Made by a program: the position numbers and the translations under genes | Shown here: positions 6,126 to 13,965 of the stretch, piece after piece | Layout: each line of letters begins with the position of its first letter | How positions within the stretch are numbered: position 1 is the first letter of the stretch | Source: a virus | IMG/VR virus record: IMGVR_UViG_3300010885_019762 | Span: 1-29,789 of that record | Reading direction: 5' to 3' (one strand) | Length of the DNA: 29,789 nucleotides | The notes under the pieces: generated by a model | Database searches by the model: none | Told to the model about the DNA's origin: nothing | The model's input: only the letters and a program-made list of their open reading frames with translations

Positions 6126-8342
6126 TTACCTTGTTGCGAATAAAATTATCTTGTTTAATTCTTCATCACTCTCGTTCATTAGATTTATCATTTTTTTCTT
6201 ATTGGTTGAATTGAGTGATTCATAAAGTCTTTTAACTTTTGGTGTTACATTACTATTTAGGTTAAAAATATTTCCATCCAAATTGATTTGGTGGTTTTCA
6301 CCAATAGACTTTCTAAAGAGTCTTCTTTCGACAGATTTTGTTGCATCATCATTTCCATGATAGTTAGGACCAACCGGTTTAACGTTAAATTTAGGATCCA
6401 TAGGTTTTAAAGGAGAACCATCATCATTTTTTGATCCTTGACTATTTTCTCTTCCGGTTGCGGCCGCTAATCCTAAACCTAAAGCTGCTCTTTTAATATT
6501 GGCGCTCTTAGTTTTAGTTTTAGTTTTTGCGTTTGTAACCGTATTTGTTTTAGTTTTTACTTCAGTACTTACAGATGTATTATCTTTAGGTTTAGGTTTA
6601 TTTACTGTTAAATCAGAATTTGGACGAACCGTCAATTCACCTTTGCTGGTAGCTGGTTCAGGTTGTGCTAATTTAAAATCTGTTGCTGGTCGATCTTTCA
6701 CATCAACTCTAGCACCAACATTTCTATCTGCGGCATTGGCCTTTTTAATAGGAACTAAATTACCTTTATTTGTTGCAACTTCTGGAGCTTTAAAAGTATC
6801 TTTTGTTTTTGTGGTAACTCTAGCACCAGCATTTCTGTCATTGGCTTGTGTTTTAGGCATTTCAAACTTAGGTTCAGTTGAAGTTGGTTTTGTGGTAACT
6901 TTAGTACCAGCATTTTTATCAGCCGCAGTGGCTCTTGGATACTTTTCTCTAAATGCTTGAGCTTCACGACCGGCCGCAGCAAATTTAGTTTGTTTAGTTA
7001 TTGCAGTGTCAGCAGCAGTATTATTTCTTATTTTATTAGCTTTAGATGCACTAATATTTGCTGGAGCTTCAGAAGTTTTTGGTGCAGATAAAGCAGGAGT
7101 TTTTTTCACAGGAACAGTTTTTGATGTTGCTATAAACTTTTCAACGTCTGCTGCGGCACTAGCAGCTTTAGCAAGTTTTGTGGCAGCAATTGCTCCTCTT
7201 ACAGGTTCAACAACAGCAGCTCCTATGCCTGTAAGTGTAGCAGCATCACCGGCAGCACTAAGACCAGTTAGTCCACCTTGTAATGCGGTATCTGCTGCGC
7301 CTTTTGCGGCATTCCAGTAGTTACCTTTTTTAAATTCACTTGTAGCATTGTTATATGCTGCACTAGTTCTTTTAGCTTGTCTTACTGTATCTACTACAGG
7401 CATCAAATCTTTTGCTAAACCTTTTACTGTACCATCATCGCTAATGTCAGTTAATTTTTCCCAAGGAGATTTTTCTGGTGCAACTTTATTACCAGGACCA
7501 ATTCCAGCCTTTGGTCTTATTTTTGGGGCAATATATCCTTTTGGTGGTCGAGGTGCCGCACCTTCTCTCAAAATTTCTAAATTTTGTTTAAATTTATTTA
7601 ATAAAGATTCATCAAGACTTAATGTTTTTCTATATTTTTGTCTTGTTCTAGAAGCTACAGCAGGAGATTCATCATCACTTTTTGTATTTGTTGGCGTAGA
7701 TATAGTTGCTTTGTATTTTGGGGTTTTAGGCTCAAGATATTTTGGTTCTGAATCAGAACTTGTAGAAGAAGTGCTGTTATTTGAATTACCTGAACCAAAT
7801 ATTTTCTTTGCGGCGCCCTTTATAACATCCCATGCATTTTCATCTATAGATATATCTTCATTAATTCCAATTTCATTAAAAGGAATAGTTACATACTTGT
7901 TGATGGCTTGAGCATAGTATAGTGCTACTTTTTGACCGTCAGGAAATATACGAATTGATTTACGCTTTAATAAAAGAACAGGTGGAACTTTATTGACAGA
8001 AGGATAACCACGTTCACTATATCTTGGATCACTTGCTAGATTTTGTCCTGGTAAATTTTTATCAAAAGCAAAAGATTCTCTCATAACATCTTGTTTGACT
8101 TTTCTATAGACCTGCTTATCAGAAAGAACTTCCGACATTAAAGCATCTAGCAGATTGATCATCATACGCTTTTCTTGAGCGGTCATCTTATCTGCTGGTT
8201 TATCCATAGCACGTTTCAAAGCTGATAGTTTCTTAGCATCAAATAGACCTGCACGAACAAGCTGAGTTAGCTTATTCATGTCGTGTTCTTCTTTCTCAGT
8301 AATGAGATCGTATTGCTCACGTAGGTCTTTGATACTTTTCAT
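6126..8342 (-). CDS. Large modular internal head protein (738 aa, low complexity)
   Basis: Unrecognised as a whole. Seen in order: an alpha-helical charged N-terminal domain (residues 1-88); a folded-looking segment RKSIRIFPDGQKVALYYAQA (127-146); Ser/Thr/Pro/Lys linkers (184-240); a Gly/Ala-rich region about 342-400 with no charges for long stretches (GGLTGLSAAGDAATLTGIGA, 356-375) that could touch membrane; a Lys/Thr/Ala region with three copies of an A-D-(K/R)-N-(A/V)-G-(A/T)-(K/R)-V motif at 474, 501 and 538; and a C-terminal helical domain (about 665-738). Candidate gp21 sites are ITE|K (14-17), ILRE|G (257-261) and VMRE|S (86-90). Context in the head island and size suggest a packed or ejected protein; that is inference. 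AAGGAA ribosome site. Confidence 0.6.
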   Translation of the reverse strand: MKSIKDLREQYDLITEKEEHDMNKLTQLVRAGLFDAKKLSALKRAMDKPADKMTAQEKRMMINLLDALMSEVLSDKQVYRKVKQDVMRESFAFDKNLPGQNLASDPRYSERGYPSVNKVPPVLLLKRKSIRIFPDGQKVALYYAQAINKYVTIPFNEIGINEDISIDENAWDVIKGAAKKIFGSGNSNNSTSSTSSDSEPKYLEPKTPKYKATISTPTNTKSDDESPAVASRTRQKYRKTLSLDESLLNKFKQNLEILREGAAPRPPKGYIAPKIRPKAGIGPGNKVAPEKSPWEKLTDISDDGTVKGLAKDLMPVVDTVRQAKRTSAAYNNATSEFKKGNYWNAAKGAADTALQGGLTGLSAAGDAATLTGIGAAVVEPVRGAIAATKLAKAASAAADVEKFIATSKTVPVKKTPALSAPKTSEAPANISASKANKIRNNTAADTAITKQTKFAAAGREAQAFREKYPRATAADKNAGTKVTTKPTSTEPKFEMPKTQANDRNAGARVTTKTKDTFKAPEVATNKGNLVPIKKANAADRNVGARVDVKDRPATDFKLAQPEPATSKGELTVRPNSDLTVNKPKPKDNTSVSTEVKTKTNTVTNAKTKTKTKSANIKRAALGLGLAAATGRENSQGSKNDDGSPLKPMDPKFNVKPVGPNYHGNDDATKSVERRLFRKSIGENHQINLDGNIFNLNSNVTPKVKRLYESLNSTNKKKMINLMNESDEELNKIILFATR
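6782..7026 (-). repeat. Threefold ADRNAGARV-type repeat inside the 738-residue protein
   Basis: Three spaced copies of a 12-residue motif: ADKNAGTKVTTK (about residues 474-485), NDRNAGARVTTK (501-512) and ADRNVGARVDVK (538-549). They sit in a Lys/Thr/Pro-rich part of the protein. Spacing is about 27 and 37 residues, so it is not a strict tandem repeat. The interval given is approximate. Confidence 0.6.
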
Positions 8343-8348
8343 ATTGTA

Positions 8349-8729
8349 TTATTCCTTAACAGTTTTTAAAATATCTTTTGCTGAACCGTAAGTTCCTTTA
8401 CGCATAAAATAAGCGCCGGCGTTTCTATCATAATCGCCAGTATCTTTCACTCTCTTACCGTGGGTAAGTTTAACGTATGATCCTTCACTATCAGTATCCG
8501 TTGTCTTAACTTTGTACTTAGTACCTTTTTTTGCTTTTTTAGAAGCTACGGTTCTTTCATCAATCTGTTCTACTTCTTCTTGCATCTGACCAAAGTACTT
8601 CTGTGCAATCTCAATCTTGCGCTCTTCTAGCTTCTCTACGGCCTTTGTTGAAAGCGTAGCAGAAAAGTTTTGGCGCATATCGTCTAAATTACCTTCTAGA
8701 ATGCTCTCTAATGCTTTATTAACTGACAT
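8349..8729 (-). CDS. Small prohead core-like protein (gp67 position)
   Basis: 126 residues. The N-terminal part (1-58) is helical and ends in the acidic EEVEQIDE; the rest is basic (SKKAKKGTKYKVK, LTHGKRVK, FMRKGTYGSAKD). IDE|R at 56-59 and ILE|G at 10-13 fit the gp21 specificity, so the mature form may be the basic 68-residue C-terminal part. It is the first gene of a late transcript (promoter 8755-8762, ribosome site AGGAGA) that runs through the 738-, 166- and 287-residue proteins to gene 21. Location and processing pattern match a core or internal protein comparable to T4 gp67, but the sequence is not clearly homologous. DRNAGA at 101-106 echoes the repeat of the next gene. Confidence 0.6.
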   Translation of the reverse strand: MSVNKALESILEGNLDDMRQNFSATLSTKAVEKLEERKIEIAQKYFGQMQEEVEQIDERTVASKKAKKGTKYKVKTTDTDSEGSYVKLTHGKRVKDTGDYDRNAGAYFMRKGTYGSAKDILKTVKE

Positions 8730-8754
8730 TTTATTCTCCTAAAAACTTATAGTA

Positions 8755-8762
8755 TATTTATA
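8755..8762 (-). promoter_or_regulatory. T4-type late promoter for the head-island operon
   Basis: Exact minus-strand TATAAATA overlapping the stop codon of the ADP-ribosyltransferase gene, 25 bases before the ATG of the 126-residue core-like protein. It should drive the operon down to the protease gene. Confidence 0.85.
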
Positions 8763-9744
8763 CATCTTCTACTAACTGACAATGGAAAAGCGCAATTGAA
8801 CTAGTTCCCCAAGCATCTGTAAAAAGTTGTGAATCTAATACATGAGGACCAGAGATTACTTGTATTTTTGATCCTCTTGGAAGCAAAGTTTCTCTTTCGC
8901 CCGAATTGGCTGAAACTGCATCAAGATATATTGCTTTTTGACCTTTTTTAAGTTCTACTTGCAATACAACTGGTTGATCCGAAGCTCCAACATCAGTAAA
9001 TCCACCAATAGCAGTATTAAAATCTAATGATGTAGAAACATACCCTCTAAAAATATATTGACCGTTTTTTTGAAACTTATCTGCACTATAACGAGAGCTA
9101 AGACCAGAATATATAGTATATGGAAATGGTGCCTGTGTATCATCAAAAGCTGAATCTAACGTTGCAATTGTTTGGTTTAAATACTCATCTTGTTCTGATG
9201 AAGCGCCTTCATCATGACCTTTATATAAATATCTGTTTATATCAGCATATCCATCAGCGGTATATTGTTCAATTGCTTGCAATTCTGTATCATCAAACAT
9301 GTTTGGTTGATAAAACTTAAATAGTTCTTTATCTACTTTATTAGCATCTTTGTATAGGTCTTTTAAAATAGCACTATCTTCTTTGGTTCTTTTTTTAATA
9401 ACGCCATTATAAAAATCGGCATCTTTTCTTATAACTTCAGATTTACTAGGTTGAACCGGTTTATTTTTAGTAGTTGCACTAATGTTTTTCTTTTTAGATA
9501 CTGGTTCAGATTGTTGTGTTGTAGCAGATTTAAAATACATCGAATCAACATCGTCTTGGCTTTTATATGGTACCAATTTTTCATTATGTACAATATAAGC
9601 TAATACGCCTTTTCTATCAGCGTATCGACCAAAACCCATATAAGTTAATCCCATCTTGCGGGCTTCTTTAGCGGCCGCAGATTTAGGTTCTGACTTAGCT
9701 TGTAGTGCTAAACTTTCTTCTAGATATTCTTCAAACTTCTTCAA
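8758..9744 (-). CDS. Probable mono-ADP-ribosyltransferase with capsid-targeting N-terminus
   Basis: 328 residues. The C-terminal half (about 105-328) follows the R-S-E class of ADP-ribosyltransferase toxins, the group of T4 Alt/ModA: a first strand PYTIYSGLSSRYS (208-220), the STS motif in GYVSTSLDFNTAIGG (234-248), and the E-x-E turn SGERETLLPRGSKIQVIS (281-298; Glu 283 and 285). The Arg expected in the first strand (usual Y-R-G) is Ser 213 here, so activity needs proof; R218 is a nearby alternative. Residues 1-10, MKKFEEYLEE, resemble the T4 IPIII capsid-targeting peptide and end in a gp21 site (LEE|S). Residues 23-72 form a small conserved-looking domain (ARKMGLTYMGFGRYADRKG). Start is a TTG overlapping the portal stop (TTGA) with GGAG nine bases upstream. 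Likely packed in the head and injected, as T4 Alt is. Confidence 0.72.
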   Translation of the reverse strand: MKKFEEYLEESLALQAKSEPKSAAAKEARKMGLTYMGFGRYADRKGVLAYIVHNEKLVPYKSQDDVDSMYFKSATTQQSEPVSKKKNISATTKNKPVQPSKSEVIRKDADFYNGVIKKRTKEDSAILKDLYKDANKVDKELFKFYQPNMFDDTELQAIEQYTADGYADINRYLYKGHDEGASSEQDEYLNQTIATLDSAFDDTQAPFPYTIYSGLSSRYSADKFQKNGQYIFRGYVSTSLDFNTAIGGFTDVGASDQPVVLQVELKKGQKAIYLDAVSANSGERETLLPRGSKIQVISGPHVLDSQLFTDAWGTSSIALFHCQLVEDV

Positions 9745-11489
9745 CGTGCAGGCTCCAAAGTATCATTAACAAATCTTTGACGGTTCTTTGTCTGACCTAT
9801 GTTCATCGGGTCCATTGTATCTTTACCTGTGCCATCCTGTACAGGTTGTTGTTCTTGTGGAACACCTTGCTGTTGTGCATATTGCTGCATCATTTGTTCT
9901 TGAGGTGTTGGCGGTATTAAATTTGGTGCCGGCGGAGCAGGTGGTAATGGATTACCTTGCTCATCTGTAGGAATAGGATTACCTTGCTCATCTACGGGTG
10001 TATTAGCCGCCGCTTCTTCATCGATCTCTTTTTGTATCTCTTCAATATCTTCATCGTCCATTTGAAGAACATTCTTACGAACCCATGCCATTGAGTAGTA
10101 ACGACCGACATATGGATCTACAGCCTGAAGAGTGGCAATACGATTCATAAGAAGTTCAGACTCCTTCAATTCATTAAAGTTGTTATCTTTCTTAAAATCA
10201 TAATAAATATCTTCTTTAAATTCTTTCCATTCTTCTTCTGTACATACTTTTTTAAGGACAAGCTGTACACGAAGAATGTCATCAAATAGAGTAGCAAATT
10301 TATTACGAAGTCTTTCAATAAACTTAGAGAATTTAAGTTCGTCTCTGGTAATTTCTGTTGTACGACCTAAAATACCGCCGCCAGGTTGTTGTTCTAAACG
10401 ACCAATAGGAACACTAAGAGATTTATATAGCTTACGTTCAAAATACTTAACATCTTCTAGTTCACCAAGATTTTGTGCGCCTGGAAGAGTTGTGATTTCT
10501 GTTCCTTTACCGCCTTCACGACGAGGTAACCAAAAATCTTCAAGCATAGAAAGATGCTTACGATCATCTTTAATTTCACCAGTTGTACTATCGTAAACAA
10601 GTTTGTTACGATACTTAGTCATAATATCTTTTAAATATTGTTCGGCTTTAATTGTTGGCATGTTACCAACATCAATATAGAATATACGGCGTTCGGGCGC
10701 TCTAGATAAGCGATATATAACTGTCGCATCTTCAATCATTCTTAAATTGTTTAGAGGTTTAATAGCTTTATGAAGGTATGAGAGAACCATCGCTCTCTTA
10801 GAATCCATTAGTCCTGAGTTGACATTAACAATGGAATCTATAGCAATTTTAGCGCCAAGATTTGAATGGGCGCCAATGATACCACGTTCATTATACAAAT
10901 AGTATTCATTCATTTTACTAATAACGTCAATGGTTGTACGAGGATCTTTTGTTTTTTGAATTTCACGGATTTTGCGAATTCTACGAGGATCAATATATCT
11001 AAGTTCTTGAACACCTAAATTTGGATTTTTATCATCAATGATGACATGATAAAACATTCTACCATCAACATACCAACGACGAAAAATTTCATGTCCCATA
11101 TTACCAAAATTAAGCATTTTTAATACTACATCAAATTCTTCACGAATTTTCTTTTTAATAGCATCAGGTTGCTTTAGATCATCCATATCAATTTCAACAG
11201 TCTTATCTTTGCTGGTATTGACAATAGTTTCATTAACTATTTCATCAATAGCAGTTTCCAATTCTGGTTGCATTGACATTTCACGATAACGAGTGATAAG
11301 TTCAATTTCATTTCTTACAACACCATCAAGATCAACATATGTTCCATAATACGCACCTGATTGAATTGTAACAGCGCCATCGTCGTTTTGCGGTAAAGCA
11401 AACGACTTATTACCTTCTTGCTGTTGATCAGAAGAATCTTGTTTCTTTTTATTATTACGTGAAATTTCAAAACCAAAAAGTTGAACCAC
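9741..11489 (-). CDS. 20: Portal vertex protein gp20
   Basis: Dodecameric portal through which DNA is packaged; it nucleates head assembly and binds terminase. 582 residues (T4: 524). Typical gp20 sequence throughout: GVVRNEIELITRYREMSMQP, AIDEIVNETIV, YYLYNERG, PLNNLRMIEDATVIYRLSRA with PERRIFYIDVGNMPTIKAEQ, and EDFWLPRREGGKGTEITTLP followed by PGAQNLGELEDVKYFE. The C-terminal 90 residues are a Pro/Gln-rich tail (IPTDEQGNPLPPAPPAPN) not essential to the fold. The start is a GTG with an excellent GGAGG site eight bases upstream; no good ATG exists. A terminator hairpin lies between gene 19 and this gene and no exact late promoter is seen, so portal may depend on read-through. Confidence 0.97.
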   Translation of the reverse strand: MVQLFGFEISRNNKKKQDSSDQQQEGNKSFALPQNDDGAVTIQSGAYYGTYVDLDGVVRNEIELITRYREMSMQPELETAIDEIVNETIVNTSKDKTVEIDMDDLKQPDAIKKKIREEFDVVLKMLNFGNMGHEIFRRWYVDGRMFYHVIIDDKNPNLGVQELRYIDPRRIRKIREIQKTKDPRTTIDVISKMNEYYLYNERGIIGAHSNLGAKIAIDSIVNVNSGLMDSKRAMVLSYLHKAIKPLNNLRMIEDATVIYRLSRAPERRIFYIDVGNMPTIKAEQYLKDIMTKYRNKLVYDSTTGEIKDDRKHLSMLEDFWLPRREGGKGTEITTLPGAQNLGELEDVKYFERKLYKSLSVPIGRLEQQPGGGILGRTTEITRDELKFSKFIERLRNKFATLFDDILRVQLVLKKVCTEEEWKEFKEDIYYDFKKDNNFNELKESELLMNRIATLQAVDPYVGRYYSMAWVRKNVLQMDDEDIEEIQKEIDEEAAANTPVDEQGNPIPTDEQGNPLPPAPPAPNLIPPTPQEQMMQQYAQQQGVPQEQQPVQDGTGKDTMDPMNIGQTKNRQRFVNDTLEPAR

Positions 11490-11507
11490 CTATTATCCTC
11501 CAGAGGT

Positions 11508-11538
11508 AAAGAGTGGGAAAGGTTTCTTCCCACTCTTT
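11508..11538 (-). terminator. Hairpin between tail tube and portal genes
   Basis: Perfect 12-base-pair stem AAAGAGTGGGAA / TTCCCACTCTTT around a seven-base loop, lying between the stop of gene 19 and the ribosome site of gene 20. The U-tract is only CTCTTT, so termination is probably partial; it would lower portal synthesis relative to tube protein. Confidence 0.75.
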
Positions 11539-11553
11539 ATTATATATTGTACA

Positions 11554-12132
11554 TTAGGTAGTAGTATCTGATTCCCACCACTGATAGGCAAAGGTAACAG
11601 CAAACTCTTCAATAGTGTCATTTGCGCCCCAATCCATTTCGATAGGTGAAATATCAATTGGGAATAGACCAAAAAACTTGTAGCTCTTGATACCTATTGC
11701 AGCACTTGTATTTGGTAAAGTTGGACCACTAGCTTCGCCTGTTTTACCATGTTGAGTGATGAAAGCATCAAACTGATACTGTTCTGGACCCTTATATGCT
11801 GGATCTCTTATATTTTCAACATGTGAATTAAGCTTGTTCATCCAAATTTCAAATACGTTTTTAACTTTAAAATCTTCATCATTTATTACTGTAACTGTCC
11901 ATTCGGTAAATGTGCGGTTACCAGCAAACTTAAGTTCACGGCCAAAATAGTTTACAGGAACAGAGTTAACTGTTGAACCTGGTAACTGTGCAGCACGACA
12001 CATAAAGTTAAATTTAACATCTGAACCTGGTAGAATTGTGCCTATTTTAGGAATTGAACACTCAAACAAATTAGGACGGGCACCGTCACCTGTCATTTGT
12101 CCTCTAAATTGTGTAACATTAAATGCAGCCAT
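11554..12132 (-). CDS. 19: Tail tube protein gp19
   Basis: Forms the stacked hexamer rings of the inner tail tube. 192 residues (T4: 163). Family features: RPNLFECSIPKIG near the N-terminus, then FMCRAAQLPGSTVNSVPVNY with the LPG turn, FGRELKFAGNRTFTEWTVTV (residues about 63-83), NDEDFKVKNVFEIWMNKLNS and the C-terminal FGLFPIDISPIEMDW. Own late promoter at 12154-12161 with an AAGGAG ribosome site, as expected for one of the most abundant tail proteins, and a terminator hairpin after it. Between sheath and portal genes exactly as in T4. Confidence 0.96.
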   Translation of the reverse strand: MAAFNVTQFRGQMTGDGARPNLFECSIPKIGTILPGSDVKFNFMCRAAQLPGSTVNSVPVNYFGRELKFAGNRTFTEWTVTVINDEDFKVKNVFEIWMNKLNSHVENIRDPAYKGPEQYQFDAFITQHGKTGEASGPTLPNTSAAIGIKSYKFFGLFPIDISPIEMDWGANDTIEEFAVTFAYQWWESDTTT

Positions 12133-12153
12133 TTTTACTTGCTCCTTTTATCT

Positions 12154-12161
12154 TATTTATA
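12154..12161 (-). promoter_or_regulatory. T4-type late promoter for gene 19
   Basis: Exact minus-strand TATAAATA between genes 18 and 19, 21 bases before the gene 19 ATG. Confidence 0.87.
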
Positions 12162-12174
12162 TTCATTTTCAATA

Positions 12175-13902
12175 TTAAAATTTACCAACAACTTCTTCAA
12201 AGGCAACACCAGTTCTAACAGCCACAAAGTTAAGCTGAATGAAGTTGATGCTTCTAGCTGGCTTAATATAAATGTCACCAATAAATTCGTTTCTATCGAT
12301 AACTTCAGGAGTATTATTGGTTTCATCGCATACTACACGATAATCAAAAATACCACGACGAGACTGCACATCACGTAAGAATGGATTAACTATTGATACG
12401 AATTGGGCACGTGTAAATTCATCGTTGAATTCAAATAGGCTGTACTTAGCTGCTCTTGCGATAGCTTTTTCAAGCACAATGAATAGACGGCGAACGTTAA
12501 TACGATCAAATGCTGATGGGCGAGTAAGCATTGTCTTATCACCATAAAGAATTGTACCTTCACCCTTGAATGTAACAACAGGGTTAATGCCATTCTTGTA
12601 TAGTTCGTCACGATCTGTCTTATCTGGGTTGTAAGCAAGCTTAACAACATTCTTGATTTGACCACGATTGAAACCTGCTGGTGAGAACCATGGGTCACGT
12701 TCAAAGTCTGTTCTTACACATAGACCTGCAAGATCACCATTCATTGGCACCCAACGATATACATTATTGTACTTATCGAATTGATACTTCCATGTTGAAT
12801 CCATAACAGCGTATGATGTAGAACGACCAAGTGCTACTCTTGTTTCAATGATATTATTAGCAGCTTCAGTTGTACCAATACCTATAACATCATCTCTGGC
12901 TGGTGAACAGAATACTACACAATCTCTACGGTATTCAGCAATATTGTCAATAACATATTGAACAACTGCTGTATTTGCAGCACCAGTTAGAACTAATGAA
13001 ATATCAACTTCTTCTGCATTAGAAAACATATCATATGATAGAATTCTAGCTGCATCTGATACAGCGCCAGTTACACCACCAGAAAGTGATACAGTATACT
13101 TACTAGAAGTTTGTGAATATGTGGTTGCTGATGCTGGAGTACCCCAGTTTGTTGAATCGGCAACGTTAGAAGTTACATTTTGTGGTGGGTTAATAATATA
13201 GATATATTTTGAAAGATTATTAATTACATTTAGATAGTAATTTGATGAACCGTCGCTAGTAACCGCATCTGAAGCCTTAGAAAGATAAGAGAAACGTTCT
13301 AGAACGGTATTAGCTGTGCCAGTAAACTTGCCATCTTCGTCAATAACAATAAGATGAAGTTCATCATTTTTTCCAGCTACACTGGCAGCAAATACAGAGG
13401 TATTAGGCGCACTATCAAAATATCCAGCAAAATCCCATACGCCAGAATTCCAATTTTCTCTAGCTACATAAGCAGTATCAGCATACATAGAAACTTTAAG
13501 GCTGTTTCCTAGTTCGCCTGGATATCTAGCTGCGAACATACCAGCAGTATTAGCTGCTTCCATGTTGCTGTAGCTTGAAACGTAATCGTTCTGGTTCTTA
13601 ATTAGAATACCATTACCGATAGAAGCATTTTTTGCTATTGCAGTATTGGCAGAACGAACAATTTTAAGATTACGAGCATAAGATAAGAAGTTTGATGCTG
13701 TAAAAAAGTCAACGAATGTGTTTTGATCTGGCTTAGAAAATGTATTAAGAAGTTCTGTTTCAGAAGATATAGTACGAATTTCTTGTAGAGGACCCCAATT
13801 AAAGTTACCTGCAAAAGCACCTTCGGTTGTGCCTACAGCAGGAACGATAGTTGTTAAGTCAATTTCTGTTACATTTACGCCTGGTGACAATTGAAATGGC
13901 AT
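12175..13902 (-). CDS. 18: Tail sheath protein gp18
   Basis: Contractile sheath subunit. 575 residues against 659 in T4, so one of the outer protrusion domains is smaller. Landmarks: the N-terminal PGVNVTEIDLTTIVPAVGTT (residues 8-27) and GAFAGNFNWGPLQEI, a variable middle with many Asn/Ser/Ala residues (the protease-resistant protruding domains), and the conserved C-terminal core DPWFSPAGFNRGQIKNVVKL, NPVVTFKGEGTILYGDKTML and NVRRLFIVLEKAIARAAKYS followed by LFEFNDEFTR. GGAG ribosome site and a late promoter 55 bases upstream of the ATG. Confidence 0.97.
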   Translation of the reverse strand: MPFQLSPGVNVTEIDLTTIVPAVGTTEGAFAGNFNWGPLQEIRTISSETELLNTFSKPDQNTFVDFFTASNFLSYARNLKIVRSANTAIAKNASIGNGILIKNQNDYVSSYSNMEAANTAGMFAARYPGELGNSLKVSMYADTAYVARENWNSGVWDFAGYFDSAPNTSVFAASVAGKNDELHLIVIDEDGKFTGTANTVLERFSYLSKASDAVTSDGSSNYYLNVINNLSKYIYIINPPQNVTSNVADSTNWGTPASATTYSQTSSKYTVSLSGGVTGAVSDAARILSYDMFSNAEEVDISLVLTGAANTAVVQYVIDNIAEYRRDCVVFCSPARDDVIGIGTTEAANNIIETRVALGRSTSYAVMDSTWKYQFDKYNNVYRWVPMNGDLAGLCVRTDFERDPWFSPAGFNRGQIKNVVKLAYNPDKTDRDELYKNGINPVVTFKGEGTILYGDKTMLTRPSAFDRINVRRLFIVLEKAIARAAKYSLFEFNDEFTRAQFVSIVNPFLRDVQSRRGIFDYRVVCDETNNTPEVIDRNEFIGDIYIKPARSINFIQLNFVAVRTGVAFEEVVGKF

Positions 13903-13957
13903 ATTTTTTCTCCTTTAAGAAAGATAATTCATTCTTTATATTATTTAGAAAAATCAG

Positions 13958-13965
13958 TATTTATA
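13958..13965 (-). promoter_or_regulatory. T4-type late promoter for gene 18
   Basis: Exact minus-strand TATAAATA overlapping the stop codon of gene 17, 55 bases before the gene 18 ATG. Confidence 0.82.

Noticed and set aside
6499-7911. Long plus-strand open frames opposite the 738-residue gene, some looking hydrophobic
   Set aside because: They arise from the Ala/Lys/Thr-rich composition of the real gene on the other strand and have no ribosome sites or promoters.
9224-9231. Exact TATAAATA on the plus strand
   Set aside because: Inside the ADP-ribosyltransferase gene and followed by no plus-strand gene; an AT-rich chance match.
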